Shown piece after piece: positions 23,068 through 37,420 of a DNA stretch of 64,000 bases. The notes under the pieces were generated by a model. It made no database searches and was not told where the DNA came from. It saw nothing but the letters and a program-made list of their open reading frames with translations. A program made the position numbers and the translations under genes. The stretch comes from Diphasiastrum complanatum (Eukaryota; Streptophyta; Lycopodiopsida; Lycopodiales; Lycopodiaceae), in assembly GCA_029204225.1 (NCBI GenBank), contig MU832027.1:1-64000 (forward strand), given 5' to 3'. Every line of letters begins with the position of its first letter. Position 1 is the first letter of the stretch.

Positions 23068-23153
23068 ACCCAACGGGGTTGGCTCAGTTGGTTGGCTTGG
23101 CATCCAAAGTTTCTTTGGTCCCAGGTTCGAGCCTCCCCTTGGAAACCAAGAAG
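23068..23153 (+). mobile_element. 86-bp tRNA-derived SINE with 16-bp target duplication
   Basis: Contains an RNA polymerase III A box, TGGCTCAGTTGG (23080-23091), and B box, GGTTCGAGCC (23124-23133), 44 bp apart as in tRNA. It is flanked by the exact 16-bp repeat CATTACAAGCCCACAA at 23052-23067 and 23154-23169. Long target duplications are the mark of LINE-mediated insertion. No A- or T-rich tail or tRNA-unrelated body follows, so this is either a minimal SINE or a retro-inserted tRNA fragment. Confidence 0.8.
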
Positions 23154-24388
23154 CATTACAAGCCCACAATATATGATGGCTAAAAATTAAAAAGTAGAAC
23201 AATTGTATTTTTTGTTATCTCAATAGGTTTTCTCTTGGATGAGCATGTTTGACTTTAAAATCATTACAAATATTTTTAAGATATTCGGTTGTGGAGTGCC
23301 ATACGTAAGAGGCATCAAGTTTTCTTAAAGATATTATTATTACCATTTTGTGGAAAAAAATATCATATCTCACCAAATATTCAAGAGCATTAAAATAAAA
23401 AACAATTGATATTTTCAAACACTATTTGATAAATTATCTCATAACGAGAACCACCGTCATGACATAAATATATATATATATGGTCTCCACTATCATATAT
23501 AGTGAAAATGTCAAAGAATTGTTGATATGAATCACAAAAACATAAAGTATTCAAGCAATGCATAGATAGTGCTTTGGAACATATACAAATTCATGAAGTT
23601 AGTTCACCTCTAAAATTATTTATTATTCATATCAAAAACACTTGTATAAATTTTTATGACTATTCCAAAGCAAATTTGAGAAGTGCTTGAAGGTATGTAA
23701 ACAGTTTAGGCAATGGATATAACCCTTCATGTTGATGATACAAAATTGCACAAACATGGTATCTTACAAATATTTTTGAAATGGAGTGAATTGGTGAAAG
23801 TCCATGGAGATGCCATACTGTGTTTTTATTCTCATGATTGTTTGATGAATATTGTTGAGATAAAATTTTCTTTCATCCAATAGTAATGTATATGAGATAT
23901 TTTTTTCACTAAATCCATGCCTTGATTGAGTGAGACATTTTGTGAAGTAACTAGATCCTAGCATTCATTTTCAAAGTTGTGTTGGTCAAAAATAATATTC
24001 ACGCCTACAAAGAGTTCCCCACTAAACTTGTGATGATCATGATAATTTTGGGCCCACTAAAATACTCATTTGTATATTCTTTGATCATGAGGATGACTTT
24101 TGTCATGTCATTCATAAAATCATGAAAAATTGCCTTGTATTTTTTTAATCATACACGCTCTTAGGTCTAAAGGTTTACTTGCCGACTTTATACAAGAGAG
24201 AGTTTCTTTAAAATCCTCATGGTGAACATTTTTATCACTATCATAGCAAACCATATTCATTTTATTATCAAAAATAATTAATGAAATGATCAATTAGTTC
24301 TATTTTGATTATTTATTCTCATAAATAATCAAAAGACTACAAACCATATTCATTTTATTATCTATGAAAATCTCATCCAAGTCTAGGG

Positions 24389-24446
24389 ATAGCTTGGAAT
24401 CCAAAGTTTCTTCGGTCCCAGGTTCAAGCCCCCCTTGGAAATCGAG
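24389..24446 (+). repeat. Second, partial copy of the SINE
   Basis: GCTTGGAATCCAAAGTTTC...GGTCCCAGGTTCAAGCC...CTTGGAAA repeats the right half of the 23068-23153 element with a few changes. The A-box half is missing. Confidence 0.65.
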
Positions 24447-26550
<2,104 letters not shown>

Positions 26551-27253
26551 TGTGAAGAATTGCCAAAAATTGGCAAATCTAGCTTGATCAAAAACCATGT
26601 AGAATAGTGTAAATTGTGTACACAAGTGGGTCCCACACATGTGAGGCCATGATGCCACGTGGGAAACCCATCCTAATGTAGGCTAGGTCAAGTTCATAGG
26701 GTTGGTCATGTCATTTTGGTAGTGATTCCTAGTTTATAGGACCTAAATCCTAGATTTAAGGTGAAAATTTGACCAACTAGCTATCTACCAAGCATGACTC
26801 TAGGAGATAGACTAGGGTTTCATTTTAGGTCAAGGAGAGTGAGTTAACTTCCTTATTACATGCTGGAAATCCACCTAACTTCAAGAAGGAAGTCGAATTT
26901 GCTATGTATTCCCTCTCTCCATAGTGAGAAGATAGAAAATTTTTGGAGCTCATTGGCAATCTCAAGCTAGTTCACTATGTACATTGAGTTTTTGTGATCC
27001 AAATGAGACCAAATCAATTTCTACTTGTTTCTCAGGTTGAAGGCCGTACTACAGCCTGTAGTACACACGTGTGGGCTCGGATTTCAATGTTGATCAATGC
27101 TTTTGATTGTTAATGCTTGTTGTTTGTCAAACTGCCAATCTAGATCAACTTTTTTGTGTCTAGTTTTTTGATAGATTGTTAAGCAAGCATCCAATCACTC
27201 TTGTGGATCTTTTGTAGATCCATTTATGGTCCTAAAGTACAGTACTTTCACAT
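26551..27253 (+). repeat. D 5' LTR
   Basis: TGTGAAGAATTG to TACTTTCACA. It contains the hairpin GTACTACAGCCTGTAGTAC right before CACACGTGTG (27064-27073), about 180 bp from the end. Confidence 0.93.
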
Positions 27254-27266
27254 GGTATCAGAGCCA
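27254..27266 (+). other. D primer-binding site
   Basis: TGGTATCAGAGCC after the LTR. Confidence 0.93.
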
Positions 27267-28057
27267 AGTACAAGAGCATAATCCATTGATCTAATGCAAA
27301 TCCATTTTTAGCAAGTTTTGGTGCTAAAAACTAGTATTGAGAGGGCAAGCTAGAATCTTGATTTTGGTGAGGAGATTTGATCCCAAACTTGGTAGGGGTC
27401 CAAATCCGTACTGTCCACATGTGTGGGCACCTCTGAACCTGCATTTAATGCATGGTATTCATTTGATCCAAAAAAATTCAATTTGTGAGCTATTGGTGTA
27501 ATTTTTGGTGGAGATCCTAGAATAATCTACCAAGATCATTTGCCATTGATTAGATTTGAATTTGTTTCATGGAATCTAATTAATCTAGGCTGAGTTCAAG
27601 TCCTATTAAGGTTAAAAACAGGTCTTGAAAGTACACCAAGAAGGAAGAAAGAGATTAAGTCATTTTTTTGTCCAAAAATAGCCAAAATTGGCAAGATTTG
27701 ATTGTAAGTAGATTTCACATCATCTTATCTTCATTCCAACTTTGTGAGGGAGTGCTAGAACTGAGATTATAAGTCCATTTGTTGGATTAGAAATCTAATT
27801 TGAGTGAAAAACTACAAGAGAGAGACCTTAGTGAGTTTCTAGAGACAATCAAATCCATTTCTTGGCAAGATTTGTTTGAAAGTAGTTTTCACTTCATCTT
27901 ATCTTCATTCCAGCTTTGTGAGGGAGTGATAGAACTATGATTATAAGTCCATTTGTTGGATTAGAAATCAAATTTGAGTGAAACACTTCAAGTGTGAGAC
28001 CTTTGTGAGTTTCAAGTCAATCAAATCTATTTCTTGTTTGTAGAAGTCACTAGTAAG
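27267..28057 (+). other. D untranslated leader
   Basis: Non-coding. An internal duplication of about 140-145 bp is visible: CATCTTATCTTCATTCC at about 27719 recurs at about 27894 with the following text. Confidence 0.6.
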
Positions 28058-29584
28058 ATGGGATCTGCTGGAGCATACCTTCTAGAAGCTAGTGAGAGGT
28101 TGAATTCTACAAATTATGCTATTTGGAAGGTTAGAATGGAGTCACTCTTAGTGCTCCAAGACCTTTATGAGTTCTTGATTGAAGATGAAGATGAACCTCT
28201 AGGTGCACAAGAGTTAGCTAGATACAAGAAGAGATCTAGGCTTGCACTTCATTGTGTGAAGATGAATGTGAGCAATGATTTGTTGAGAGAAGTATCAGCA
28301 TGTACTAGTGCTAAAGAGGCTTGGGAGTCTTTAAAATCAATCTATGAGTCTAGCAACACTTCTAGAGTTCTTATGCTTAGAAATCAGATTTTGCAAAGCA
28401 TGAGAAGAAGTGAGGAGAGTGCACATGATTATGTACTCAGAATCAAGTCTCTAAATAGGGAGTTGGCTTCCATTGGAGAGAAGATTCATGATGGAGAGCT
28501 TGTACAAATTGTCCTTAATGGTCTAGGAGATGACTTTGCAAATTTGGTCCAAAGTTTTGCCATCCAAGACACTTTGCCAACTATAGAAAAACTTCACAGT
28601 GTATTAGTGGCTGAAGAGTGTAGGATGCTCCATGCAAAATCTAGGATGAGTTCCTTGTCTTTGCAGGATGGTGATGAGAAAGCCAATTTCTCAGTCAAGG
28701 GCAAAAAGAAGACCAATGGAAAGAAGAAGCATCCAAAGGAGGCCAAAGAAGAGGATGATGCATCAAGCTCAAAGGACAAGTCAAAGCAAAAATGCTTCTT
28801 TTGTGGAAGGAAGGGGCATTATGCATCTGAATGCTACAAGAGGCTAAGAGCACAAGTGGAGGAGGACAAACAAGGAAACCTTGCAAAGGAGGAGGAGGAG
28901 GATGAATTAGATGTATTCTTGATGGCATCTACATCCTCACCAACAAGCAATAGCAATTCAAGAGACAATTGGTGGATCGACAGTGGGGCTAGCTCCCACA
29001 TGTCTTGTGAAAAGGACTTTTTCTCAACCTTACACTCATTCAATGATGCTAAAAAGTTTGTCTTTACTGCAAATGATGAAGAGTGTAGGATAGATGGTGT
29101 TGGCACCATTTCTTTGTATCTAGAATCCTCAAAATGCATGGATCTAGAAAATGTCCTTTATGTACCATCAATCACCAAGAATATGCTTAGTGTTGGTCTA
29201 CTCTTAGAGAGTGGTTTGGATGTCCACTTTAAGCATGGTGTTTGCTTCATCTTGAAGAATGATGTTTGCATTGCAAAGGGATTTAAACATGGAAGATTGT
29301 TTAAGCTGGAAGCTAGTGTTGCTTTTGAAAGAATGAGCTTGGCGAAGGAGGAGATCACTCAAGAGGAGATCTTGGCAAAGTGTGATCTTGCTTGCATTGA
29401 GGAGGAGCATCAAAAGGAGGAAGATCTTGAGGATCAGCCTCAAAGCATGAGAGTTCCAAGGGAGTCCTCAATGACAATGGCCGAGTCATCAAATTGCATG
29501 CAAATTGTCCATTCAAGTGTGCATCTTGCAAGGGTGGTGAGCATTGGAGAGTCTACTATCTTTGAATACTTAGACATGAGGTGA
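28058..29584 (+). CDS. D Gag-protease protein
   Basis: The open frame from ATG 28058 gives about 508 residues (an upstream in-frame non-ATG start is less likely). It has a UBN2-type Gag, a lysine-rich linker, the zinc knuckle CFFCGRKGHYASEC and the aspartic protease motif WWIDSGASSHM. The protease-distal part reaches GRLFKLEAS, where other elements enter the HHCC region. Here a Glu-rich stretch follows instead (EEEHQKEEDLED), then a degenerate integrase start (QIVHSSVHLA) and a stop. Structural protein and protease are thus kept without disruption while the enzymes are lost, as expected if Gag is still useful for particle formation. Confidence 0.85.
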   Translation: MGSAGAYLLEASERLNSTNYAIWKVRMESLLVLQDLYEFLIEDEDEPLGAQELARYKKRSRLALHCVKMNVSNDLLREVSACTSAKEAWESLKSIYESSNTSRVLMLRNQILQSMRRSEESAHDYVLRIKSLNRELASIGEKIHDGELVQIVLNGLGDDFANLVQSFAIQDTLPTIEKLHSVLVAEECRMLHAKSRMSSLSLQDGDEKANFSVKGKKKTNGKKKHPKEAKEEDDASSSKDKSKQKCFFCGRKGHYASECYKRLRAQVEEDKQGNLAKEEEEDELDVFLMASTSSPTSNSNSRDNWWIDSGASSHMSCEKDFFSTLHSFNDAKKFVFTANDEECRIDGVGTISLYLESSKCMDLENVLYVPSITKNMLSVGLLLESGLDVHFKHGVCFILKNDVCIAKGFKHGRLFKLEASVAFERMSLAKEEITQEEILAKCDLACIEEEHQKEEDLEDQPQSMRVPRESSMTMAESSNCMQIVHSSVHLARVVSIGESTIFEYLDMR

Positions 29585-30198
29585 CTTGTTTCTTACCTTT
29601 AAGATCCATGGTGTTTATTACTTTGTATGACAAGACAATGAAATGGGATGCTTTGAAATCTACATTGGTTGTTGATAAAGCAATTTCATTGGATAACTAT
29701 TTTTGTAATAGTTTGAATAGAGTCATAAAAGATGAAACATCATTTGCTTTGGAAATCTTTGTGTCCACATGCTTTGTGCATGATCATTCCAATGTAAGGA
29801 CCAAAGATTATCCTATTTCAATGATAGGAATAATGGTAGTGTTTTGCTCTTCAAGTAGAGATTGTAGAATCTACTTGTTTTCAACCAAAGAATTTGTCAA
29901 TGGTGGAAATGTGATCTTTCAAGAGTGGAAGATTTGTAAACTTGAAGAAGCACCTTTGGATCAACACCTTATTCAATTCATTGATGGTTTGGAGTCAAGT
30001 CAAGTGGAGGAGCAAGCTCAAGACCCGAGGACTCCAAGAAGAACCTTTAGTATCAAGATGGAGCCATCTAGGCTCAATCATATGGATCAAGCAAGACAAG
30101 TTGTCTTTGGCAACATTATTTATGCACTTAATATTTTAATTGATGTATCTTCAAGTGCACAAAATGCCTTGGAATCCATGGCTTGGCATGATGTTTAG
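29585..30198 (+). pseudogene. D integrase C-terminal remnant
   Basis: About 205 codons, open but rearranged. NYFCNSLNRVIKDETSF matches the integrase region ANYLMNRV...GKTPYE, and RIYLFSTKEFVNGGNVIFQE matches the copia segment YLPS..KFV..RDVIFDE. The tail RTFSIKMEPSRL matches the linker before RT, and ALESMAWHDV the first RT residues, after which the family homology stops. Catalytic D,D-35-E residues and the whole RT are missing. Confidence 0.75.
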
Positions 30199-30399
30199 TT
30201 TTGAAGTGTGCTACATGTATATAGACACATTTATGGAACATCTTGTAAGGGATCCTCTAAGAGGTGGTGAAAGATCCTTCATGGACATCATTCTCTATTG
30301 GAGTCTCAAAAGTTCCTTCTTTGTAGCTGGATTTTTTAGACACTTCTAAAAGCTTTCATTGATCTATCAAGAGAGTTGTAAATAGATCAAGCTAAATTT

Positions 30400-30408
30400 G
30401 AGGAGGAG
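30400..30408 (+). other. D polypurine tract
   Basis: GAGGAGGAG adjoining the 3' LTR. Confidence 0.85.
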
Positions 30409-31109
30409 TGTGAAGAATTGCCAAAAATTGGCAAATCTAGCTTGATCAAAAACCATGTAGAATAGTGTAAATTGTGTACACAAGTGGGTCCCACACATGT
30501 GAGGCCATGATGCCACGTGGGAAACCCATCCTAATGTAGGCTAGGTCAAGTCCATAGGGTTGGTCATGTCATTTTGGTAGTGATTCCTAGTTTATAGGAC
30601 TAAATCCTAGATTTAAGGTGAAAATTTGACCAACTAGCTATCTACCAAGCATGACTCTAGGAAATAGACTAGGGTTTCATTTTAGGTCAAGGAGAGTGAG
30701 TTAACTTCCTTATTACATGCTGGAAATCCACCTAACTTCAAGAAGGAAGTCGAATTTGCTATGTATTCCCTCTCTCCATAGTGAGAAGATAGAAAATTTT
30801 TGGAGCTCATTGGCAATCTCAAGCTAGTTCACTATGTACATTGAGTTTTTGTGATCCAAATGAGACCAAATCAATTTCTACTTGTTTCTCAGGTTGAAGG
30901 CCGTACTACAGCCTGTAGTACACACGTGTGGGCTCGGATTTCAATGTTGATCAATGCTTTTGATTGTTAATGCTTGTTGTTTGTCAAACTGCCAATCTAG
31001 ATCAACTTTTTTGTGTCTAGTTTTTTGATAGATTGTTAAGCAAGCATCCAATCACTCTTGTGGATCTTTTGTAGATCCATTTATGGTCCTAAAGTACAGT
31101 ACTTTCACA
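30409..31109 (+). repeat. D 3' LTR
   Basis: 701 bp, near-identical to the 5' LTR, including the hairpin and palindrome (around 30920). Confidence 0.93.
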
Positions 31110-31114
31110 TGGAA

Positions 31115-32713
31115 GACAACAATGGCATGCTGACAATCTGCTTAGCATGCATGATGAGTGAATGTTTGAAGTATTGCTTCTCATTATAAATTTCTGTCTA
31201 CGTAGAAATGAGCTTGTAGCCCAACAATGCTTCCATAGCAACTCAATAAGAAGACTTGTTTTTTCTTGGCTTGATTGCTTGAGGTTTTTACAACAACCAC
31301 ACTGAGATCATTTCTTTCTGGTACATTATGATCTCTTGATAAGGTAACATGATGCTAGCAACCATATACATCTTCTTCTCATACATCTTTTGCTCATACA
31401 TAGCAATACTACTGCTAGATACAATTTTGTCAAATCTTACTATAATTACTCTTTGTTCTAAACTATAGTTATGCAATTGATAACATAGATATCCTGTCTT
31501 CGATTACTCTACTTAGCCGAGTAATTGCTATGAGCTTTTTCTACTGGCTGTAATTCTTTCATGATATTCTCTTGTAGTCTACATTTCTAGAGCTTTACTG
31601 ATCACAGGTATGATACCACTCAAGCTCTTACAAAAGTAACTATAATATCATCATTTTCTTTCATACTGGTTGTGATTAAGTATACTAAACGTGATAAAAA
31701 GCCTCCTCATATCTTAACTGGCACTCTTATGTTTTTCTGCTCATCAGTAAGCCTTGTTGTGGTAATAGAAACGATAGTACCGAATATATCATGACATCAT
31801 CTTCTCATGATCACATTGCCACCACCATCTAGGTATGAGATTAATTTTTTTAAATTTTCTTAGCATCTCAACTTTATCAGAGAAATTACAAAAATGAAAT
31901 TCTCTCTATTATCGTTGTTCCTTAAAATGAAGTTTTTTTGTTGTCTTACACGATGTGTTTCAAATGATATTTAAACTAACCAAATACATTAAAACGTACC
32001 CAGCTTTGACTTAATATACTCTTGGATTGCATGGATTTGTGCAAGGGTTACTATAGTCTTTGATGTTAGAATGACATGGATTTGCCCTAACATATTCATT
32101 GAGACTATACATGTCATTGACTCTTTACTTGTTTCTTTAAAACACAGCAGCGTTAATGAATTCATAATTTCTACATGTACTCTTTCAAGTTTACACTAGT
32201 AATTAAAACTAGTAATCGAGCTTGAACACCCTTTGGAAAGCATGGATATGCTCAAGGGGTTTGACACCATTACATGACTCTTTTATGGGTCCACGGGTTA
32301 GCATAGCATGGATTTGCTCTAAAACTGTTGTACATGTGTCCTTGCTCAACTTTTTAAATTTCTCTTAAAAACAATTTGCATATGTTTAGTAAGCATTCTT
32401 TCATTAGTGTAATGCTAATCCATCCTACGTGGCACCATTACCATGGGTTACCACATAGAGTGAGCATGAGTTAAGAGCTATCTCTAAGATCTATTTTCAT
32501 GAACTTTAGTAGGTTTGTTACATAGACTATATTAGGGTAACCTTAGAGTAGGACAAAGTCTATCATTGAATGTCATCCCAAAAGTACAACACATAGGACC
32601 TAGGCATGACACAATACTCCATGTCTAGCTCATTTCAAATGCATACTTCAAACTAACATTAAGCCAAATTTGTTTTTGAAGATCTTCTTGGACCTTGGAC
32701 TTTTTCAAGATAA
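31115..32713. other. Intergenic with a diverged tandem duplication
   Basis: No gene is supported. Segments 32022-32150 and 32233-32360 align loosely (period about 211 bp; shared GCATGGATTTG and CTCAAGGGGTT-like words). Four copies of (G/A)CATGGATTTG lie at about 32029, 32089, 32240 and 32306. Confidence 0.4.
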
Positions 32714-34376
32714 ATGCTAGCGAATAGTGCAAATATTCATATTACATACATGAATGAGCAATTAAAATCATTGCGACAAACAAATCAGACATTGGCTAAA
32801 GAATTAACAAATCTAAAATTAGAACTCACCAAGTCACAAAGTTTGAAGAATTGCAATCTTCAAACATTAGTCTTGAAAAGATATTATATGGATTTCAGCG
32901 AAAGCATCGAGTCTCAATGGATGACCAATCAAAAGACAATACTAAAAGGCGCAAACTAGATGTTCTGACACCAGGTGGTGGTGCTAGTAAAAGACGCAAG
33001 AGATTTACAAAAGAATTTTTGAATAACATGGTCAGAGATAATTTCCAAAGCACCAAACATATGAAGCAATTCATGAAGGGTAAAGATTTGATGCAGATTG
33101 TGGAAAATGAAACGAGTGATTCATTTTGTTTAAAGATTGCAAGAAGACTTGCTACCAGGTTTCAACCGAATCCAAATGTTAGAGAAATAGTTTATGCGTG
33201 TGATCAAGGAGGTGTGAGTCGAAAAGGATATAGAGCATTGAAAAAATTTATGAAAAAATCTGACCAAAACGGGTTGAAACGACATCAAATATTACCTGCT
33301 TACAAATTGCTTCAAACTACAAAGTGAGAATGCAATTCATTTATAGAATATGAATTAGGTGAATTCTTCCATATTCATACTTTTAAGATATCCAGCAAGC
33401 AAAAGGGATCTATTGTTCGTTTTCATTATAACAATACAACAATATATTTTTGGATCTGGAAAAGGTCCAAGCAATGATGAAACGACATTACAATGTCAAA
33501 AGAGATGGTGAGTTCGTTTCACAATTATTATTTTTCTCTTTTTCGTAAGCAACAATTATTGTATGTTATTTACAAGAATTTGGTATTGCAGATATTGGAG
33601 GCAAAGCTATATTTGTCATTAAGTTGGATGAAGCGGAGATCGTAAAAGGTCGCAAACTAGAACGTGTCACAATCACGTTGATGAACCAAGCATTGCAGGA
33701 GTCAACTGGAAGTGAGTCCAATAAATCTAGTGTGCAATCCGAAAACCGTATATGGTGGATAGCTACATTCGAAGTTCATAAAGAGACCCACGATGTGTTG
33801 AAGTGGGTATTTGAACGATGCAATATATCCAAGGTAGTACAAGCACAAAATGGAGGACAATTGCTAAGTGTTGATGGCCAAAATTTTACTGTGGAATGGC
33901 ACTTAGCTGCTGATTTGAAGACCCTAACATGCATGTTTAGTTGCGGGCTTGGTGCGAATGCCAAACATTTTTGCATATATTGTATGTCTGAAAGTGGCTG
34001 AAATAAAGGTGTGTTGCATTGCAACCCACGAGTTCCACCAAACAGGCAGAATCTAGACAAAGCATGGAGTCCCGTATTAGAGCTTCCTCTCGAAAGAGTC
34101 CATTTTTGCATGATGCATGGTGAATTGCGGATATTGGACAAGTTGTTATATTTGCATTGTTGCTATGCATCGAATATGCAACCCAAATCACGCGCGGATG
34201 TTAGCATTCAAAATCTAGAGGTGGTGTTATCAGAAATGGGACTTCACGAAGGCCATGTGAATCTTTCCAAGGACGTTGAGTTGAGTGGAAAAACTAAAGA
34301 CTTGCCGGCAAAAGTTTCCATGGGGGGGTGCAAAAGCAAGGCATTTCTTGTCAAATCATACTGCACAAGAAAGTAG
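32714..34376 (+). pseudogene. Unclassified transposase-like gene, decayed copy 1
   Basis: A leucine-rich coiled coil (MNEQLKSLRQTNQTLAKEL) is followed, after a frameshift near 32860, by a basic patch (KRRKLD, KRRKRF) and the segment CDQGGVSRKGYRALKKFM. A stop or unrecognised intron lies at 33325. A convincing 83-bp intron (33509-33591, GTGAGT..TTGCAG) joins KRHYNVKRD to DIGGKAIFVIKLDEAE in frame. Then come KGRKLERVTITLMN, HLAADLKTL...GANAKHFCIYC and, past a TGA at 34000, ERVHFCMMHGELRILDKL, ending at 34376. The DLK..GANAK..CIYC and H.ELRI.DKL pattern recalls uncharacterised transposon-like proteins in animal and plant genomes; I cannot name the family. The same order is found in the locus at 41.2-42.9 kb. 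Confidence 0.5.
33509..33591 (+). other. Probable intron in the transposase-like gene
   Basis: GTGAGT donor and TATTGCAG acceptor, 83 bp, AT-rich. Removing it joins two frames that each look protein-coding, in phase. Confidence 0.65.
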
Positions 34377-37300
34377 TCTTCAATGGGAGTGCCAACACTA
34401 GGTACTTTTTACCTGACTCATGGTTTAAATTTTTTTTTTCAAATGATCCGTCGGAATCGCATGTCGGAAACCCTGCTTCTTGTTGTAGTGTGCTTAGCGA
34501 CAAAGTGACAAAGTAAGAATGAAATCTACATTAATTCTCAAAAATTGGCATCATGGAAATTTAAAGGAAGGCAAATGAACTTTCTACATAGTCCTCAAAA
34601 ACCCGAGAGAAACCTATAAAATGCAAGGGCTTTGAGGATAACTCAAAAAGGTTTTAGGGGCACCAAGCATGCCAATCACTAAAAGGCACAAAGTAGCACT
34701 ACATAACTGTACTAAGTAGGTAGGGCAGGCCCTTCAAGCGAACCAAACATACAAATCGTGCCTTCGGGGTTTCTAGCAAGAGCTTGTAATTGGACAGAGG
34801 GAACAGAACCGATCGCCTGGTGTACAAAAAGGAATAAGAGTCTATGACCCACCTCAACATCAAGCTTTAGATGGACAGTTGCCAAGATTTGATGGAAGCT
34901 TTTCAACAATCAGGTTGTATGCAACTGTAGAAAACATTCTTCTTAATGATTTTACTACATGATCTGACTATCAAACATAGCGCTCTTCTTAAATCCTCAG
35001 GGTATTTTTGGTGGAAATATTGTTTGTTGAATGTAGAAGGCCAAGACCACAGGTCCTACAAGGAATATCACAGCGGAAATTTATACTTTGGAAAAGGACG
35101 AACCGGACTATCCAATTGTGAATGAAGTCTGTCGTATGTAGCAGACTAAAACGACATTCGTAAAAGCAACTCTATCTTGTCTACAAGGAAACAGGTGAGG
35201 GATAGAGGGAGCTGACAGAACCATTCAACCGGTAGAAGTATCCGTCCCATTATTCACGAGTCAACTGTTGTTGTACACATGATGCTAGCAATTGTTGTTG
35301 TTGTACACATGATGCTACCATAATTGAAGCATAGGCAAAAAAAACAGAAGGTGTTAAACTCCCGGTGACGAGTAGGTTGTCAACATAACGAGCTAGCCGA
35401 AGAGCAAAAGAGAAGATAACGAAAAGGAGGGGCTGTGAAGAAGGTTCGAAGTTCGCATGGATGATGAAAGCAGCCGAACGCTGCTGTCGCTTTCTCCCCC
35501 GAAAGCAAAACGCGTTCACACGGAAGAAGAGGAATAGGAGGAAGAGGAGCAGGACGAAGACTCAAAAGTTTGGTGGGTCATTGTACCCGCGAACGATTTA
35601 TAATTGAAGTGGCTTTTGCATGTGCGTGTTGCTGTACCTCATATCTCTCTGTCTCTCTCTTTTCTCTCCACATGTGTATCAATCTTCTACGTGCTGGTTT
35701 TCGTGCAATTTTCTGATCTTGAATTTAGTGTACCAAAGCATTTAATTTTGCTCGTCGATGTCACCATCTCATTTACTTCCATTAGTTTCTTGTGTTGTAT
35801 GTCCATTCTCCTCCCATGTGATTGATTGAAATTGGACACTTGAGTCTTGGTCTCGAGGAGTCAAAACATATCATGATTAGCTCTTAGCCTCTCATCCACA
35901 ACTTCACAAGGCCTTTTTACGTGTGAACCCTTTTGCATCTTGCCTCTCAAGATGGCTTAGATGGCATCATCTTCCGTCGAGAAAACCTCCTTGTTCTCTA
36001 ATGTGTCCACTATCTCGACTCATTCTTGGGTGAACAAGTTTGAAATTACCATTAATCTTGTAAGCTTGTCTTAAGCAATAAATCCTCCAATTTCACATAG
36101 TCATTTTACATGTGACCTCCTCACTCCATCAAGATGGCTTGAGATGGCATTTTCAACGTACTCTATTGCATCAACCATCTCAACTTATTCTTATAGGTGA
36201 AGAAGTTTGCAACCACCAAAATCTTTTACTCTTGGGGCCCAATGAGTCTTAGGCAATCAGTCCTCCAATTAACCTAGCATGTTGTTTGTCCTGACATGAT
36301 GACATCACTTGAGTCCTTCCTCAAGTCCATTAACCCATAACTAGTTGTTTCATGAGTTGCACAATAAAACGTTTTTTGCCCTTCACCCGTGGAGAATAAA
36401 AATGTGAGCCGATCTTTGGCTTATGTCATCCTTTGATGAGGGGATTATGTGGAAAGGGACCCTTATTTGAGTCTAACTCTTGAGCCCAAGAGTAGGAAAA
36501 AAGGTCCACCATGTCATTTATTACCCACCTAACATGACACTTACTAGAGGTAGCCTCGTATTACATCATGCAAGGCAAGAATATGCATCACAGAGTTTGT
36601 CATAGTAAACATATGTTTTTTTCTTATGATAATACTAAAAGTAAAAAATTAAATAATGATTTTTGGCCTTATGTCGTTTTGTGTTGTTAATGTTGATGAG
36701 GAAGAATTTGTTGAAGTTAATCTTACTCCTGGTCATCTCATTTCTTCTAAGGACTTCTAGTGATCTGTATATACTAATTTTATTATTACTTGGAAAAGTC
36801 TGTTGTAAATGATTGTAAAATAGAGATGCATGAAAAATAGGTCATGGTTCATCATTCATACATCAAGCAAGGCAATGTACGAGATTCTACACAATGTAAA
36901 GATTAATTTCCTCTTCCAATATCTTCACTAAAATGAGCTATGTACAAGCCACCATACAATAATGAAACTTGTTAGATTTCATTCCTTAAATCATTATGTA
37001 GTTTTACTCGCATTGTCGAAACAATGACAAAGGATTCGAGACCATCTACAAAAATACGCGTATTGTCGACACAGTGTCGAAAAGACCTAAAATGATTATT
37101 CGAGAGTTCCAAATAATGACTTCAGCAAATTTGATAGTGGTGTCTTATCCACTACATATTTCGGGTCCAATCCTGTAACTCCATGTGGTATAATGACACA
37201 TTCAATTAGGGATGTGCCAAATGCGTATTTCTCGCCGAATTCATCTTGACACAAAAATCTTTAATAATATTATCTATAGATCTCTTAATAGAGATCGGGT

Positions 37301-37420
37301 TTAAACTCCAGTGGTCACTGCAAAATAAGATTGAAATTTCTTTAGCTGCAATTCTGAGAACTATTTCCATTGACAATGTCAATGTTAATGCATAAAATAG
37401 CAAGAAGCATTTAATATATC
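34377..37420. other. Intergenic with small tandem repeats
   Basis: No supported gene. A 182-bp tandem duplication begins at AAGATGGCTT, 35949 and 36131, and includes the shared end TCCTCCAATT. A 26-28 bp direct repeat with TTGTACACATGATGCTA occurs at about 35270 and 35297. A short GC-richer interval at 35380-35580 has only chance frames. Confidence 0.5.

Larger units (their letters stand above)
26551..31109 (+). mobile_element. D: complete, internally deleted copia element
   Basis: LTRs at 26551-27253 (703 bp) and 30409-31109 (701 bp) differ at only a few positions, and the duplication TGGAA is at 26546-26550 and 31110-31114. Primer site and purine tract are intact. The body keeps an open Gag-protease frame, but integrase is reduced to fragments and reverse transcriptase and RNase H are essentially gone. 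Recent insertion with no enzyme of its own implies mobilisation in trans by a related complete element. Confidence 0.93.

Noticed and set aside
23068-23153. Functional tRNA gene
   Set aside because: A and B boxes fit, but the acceptor and anticodon stems do not pair convincingly, and 16-bp target duplications show a retro-insertion.
35250-35565. Overlapping minus-strand frames of 61-89 codons
   Set aside because: Two frames overlap, a direct repeat creates part of them, and no domain or splice context is visible.
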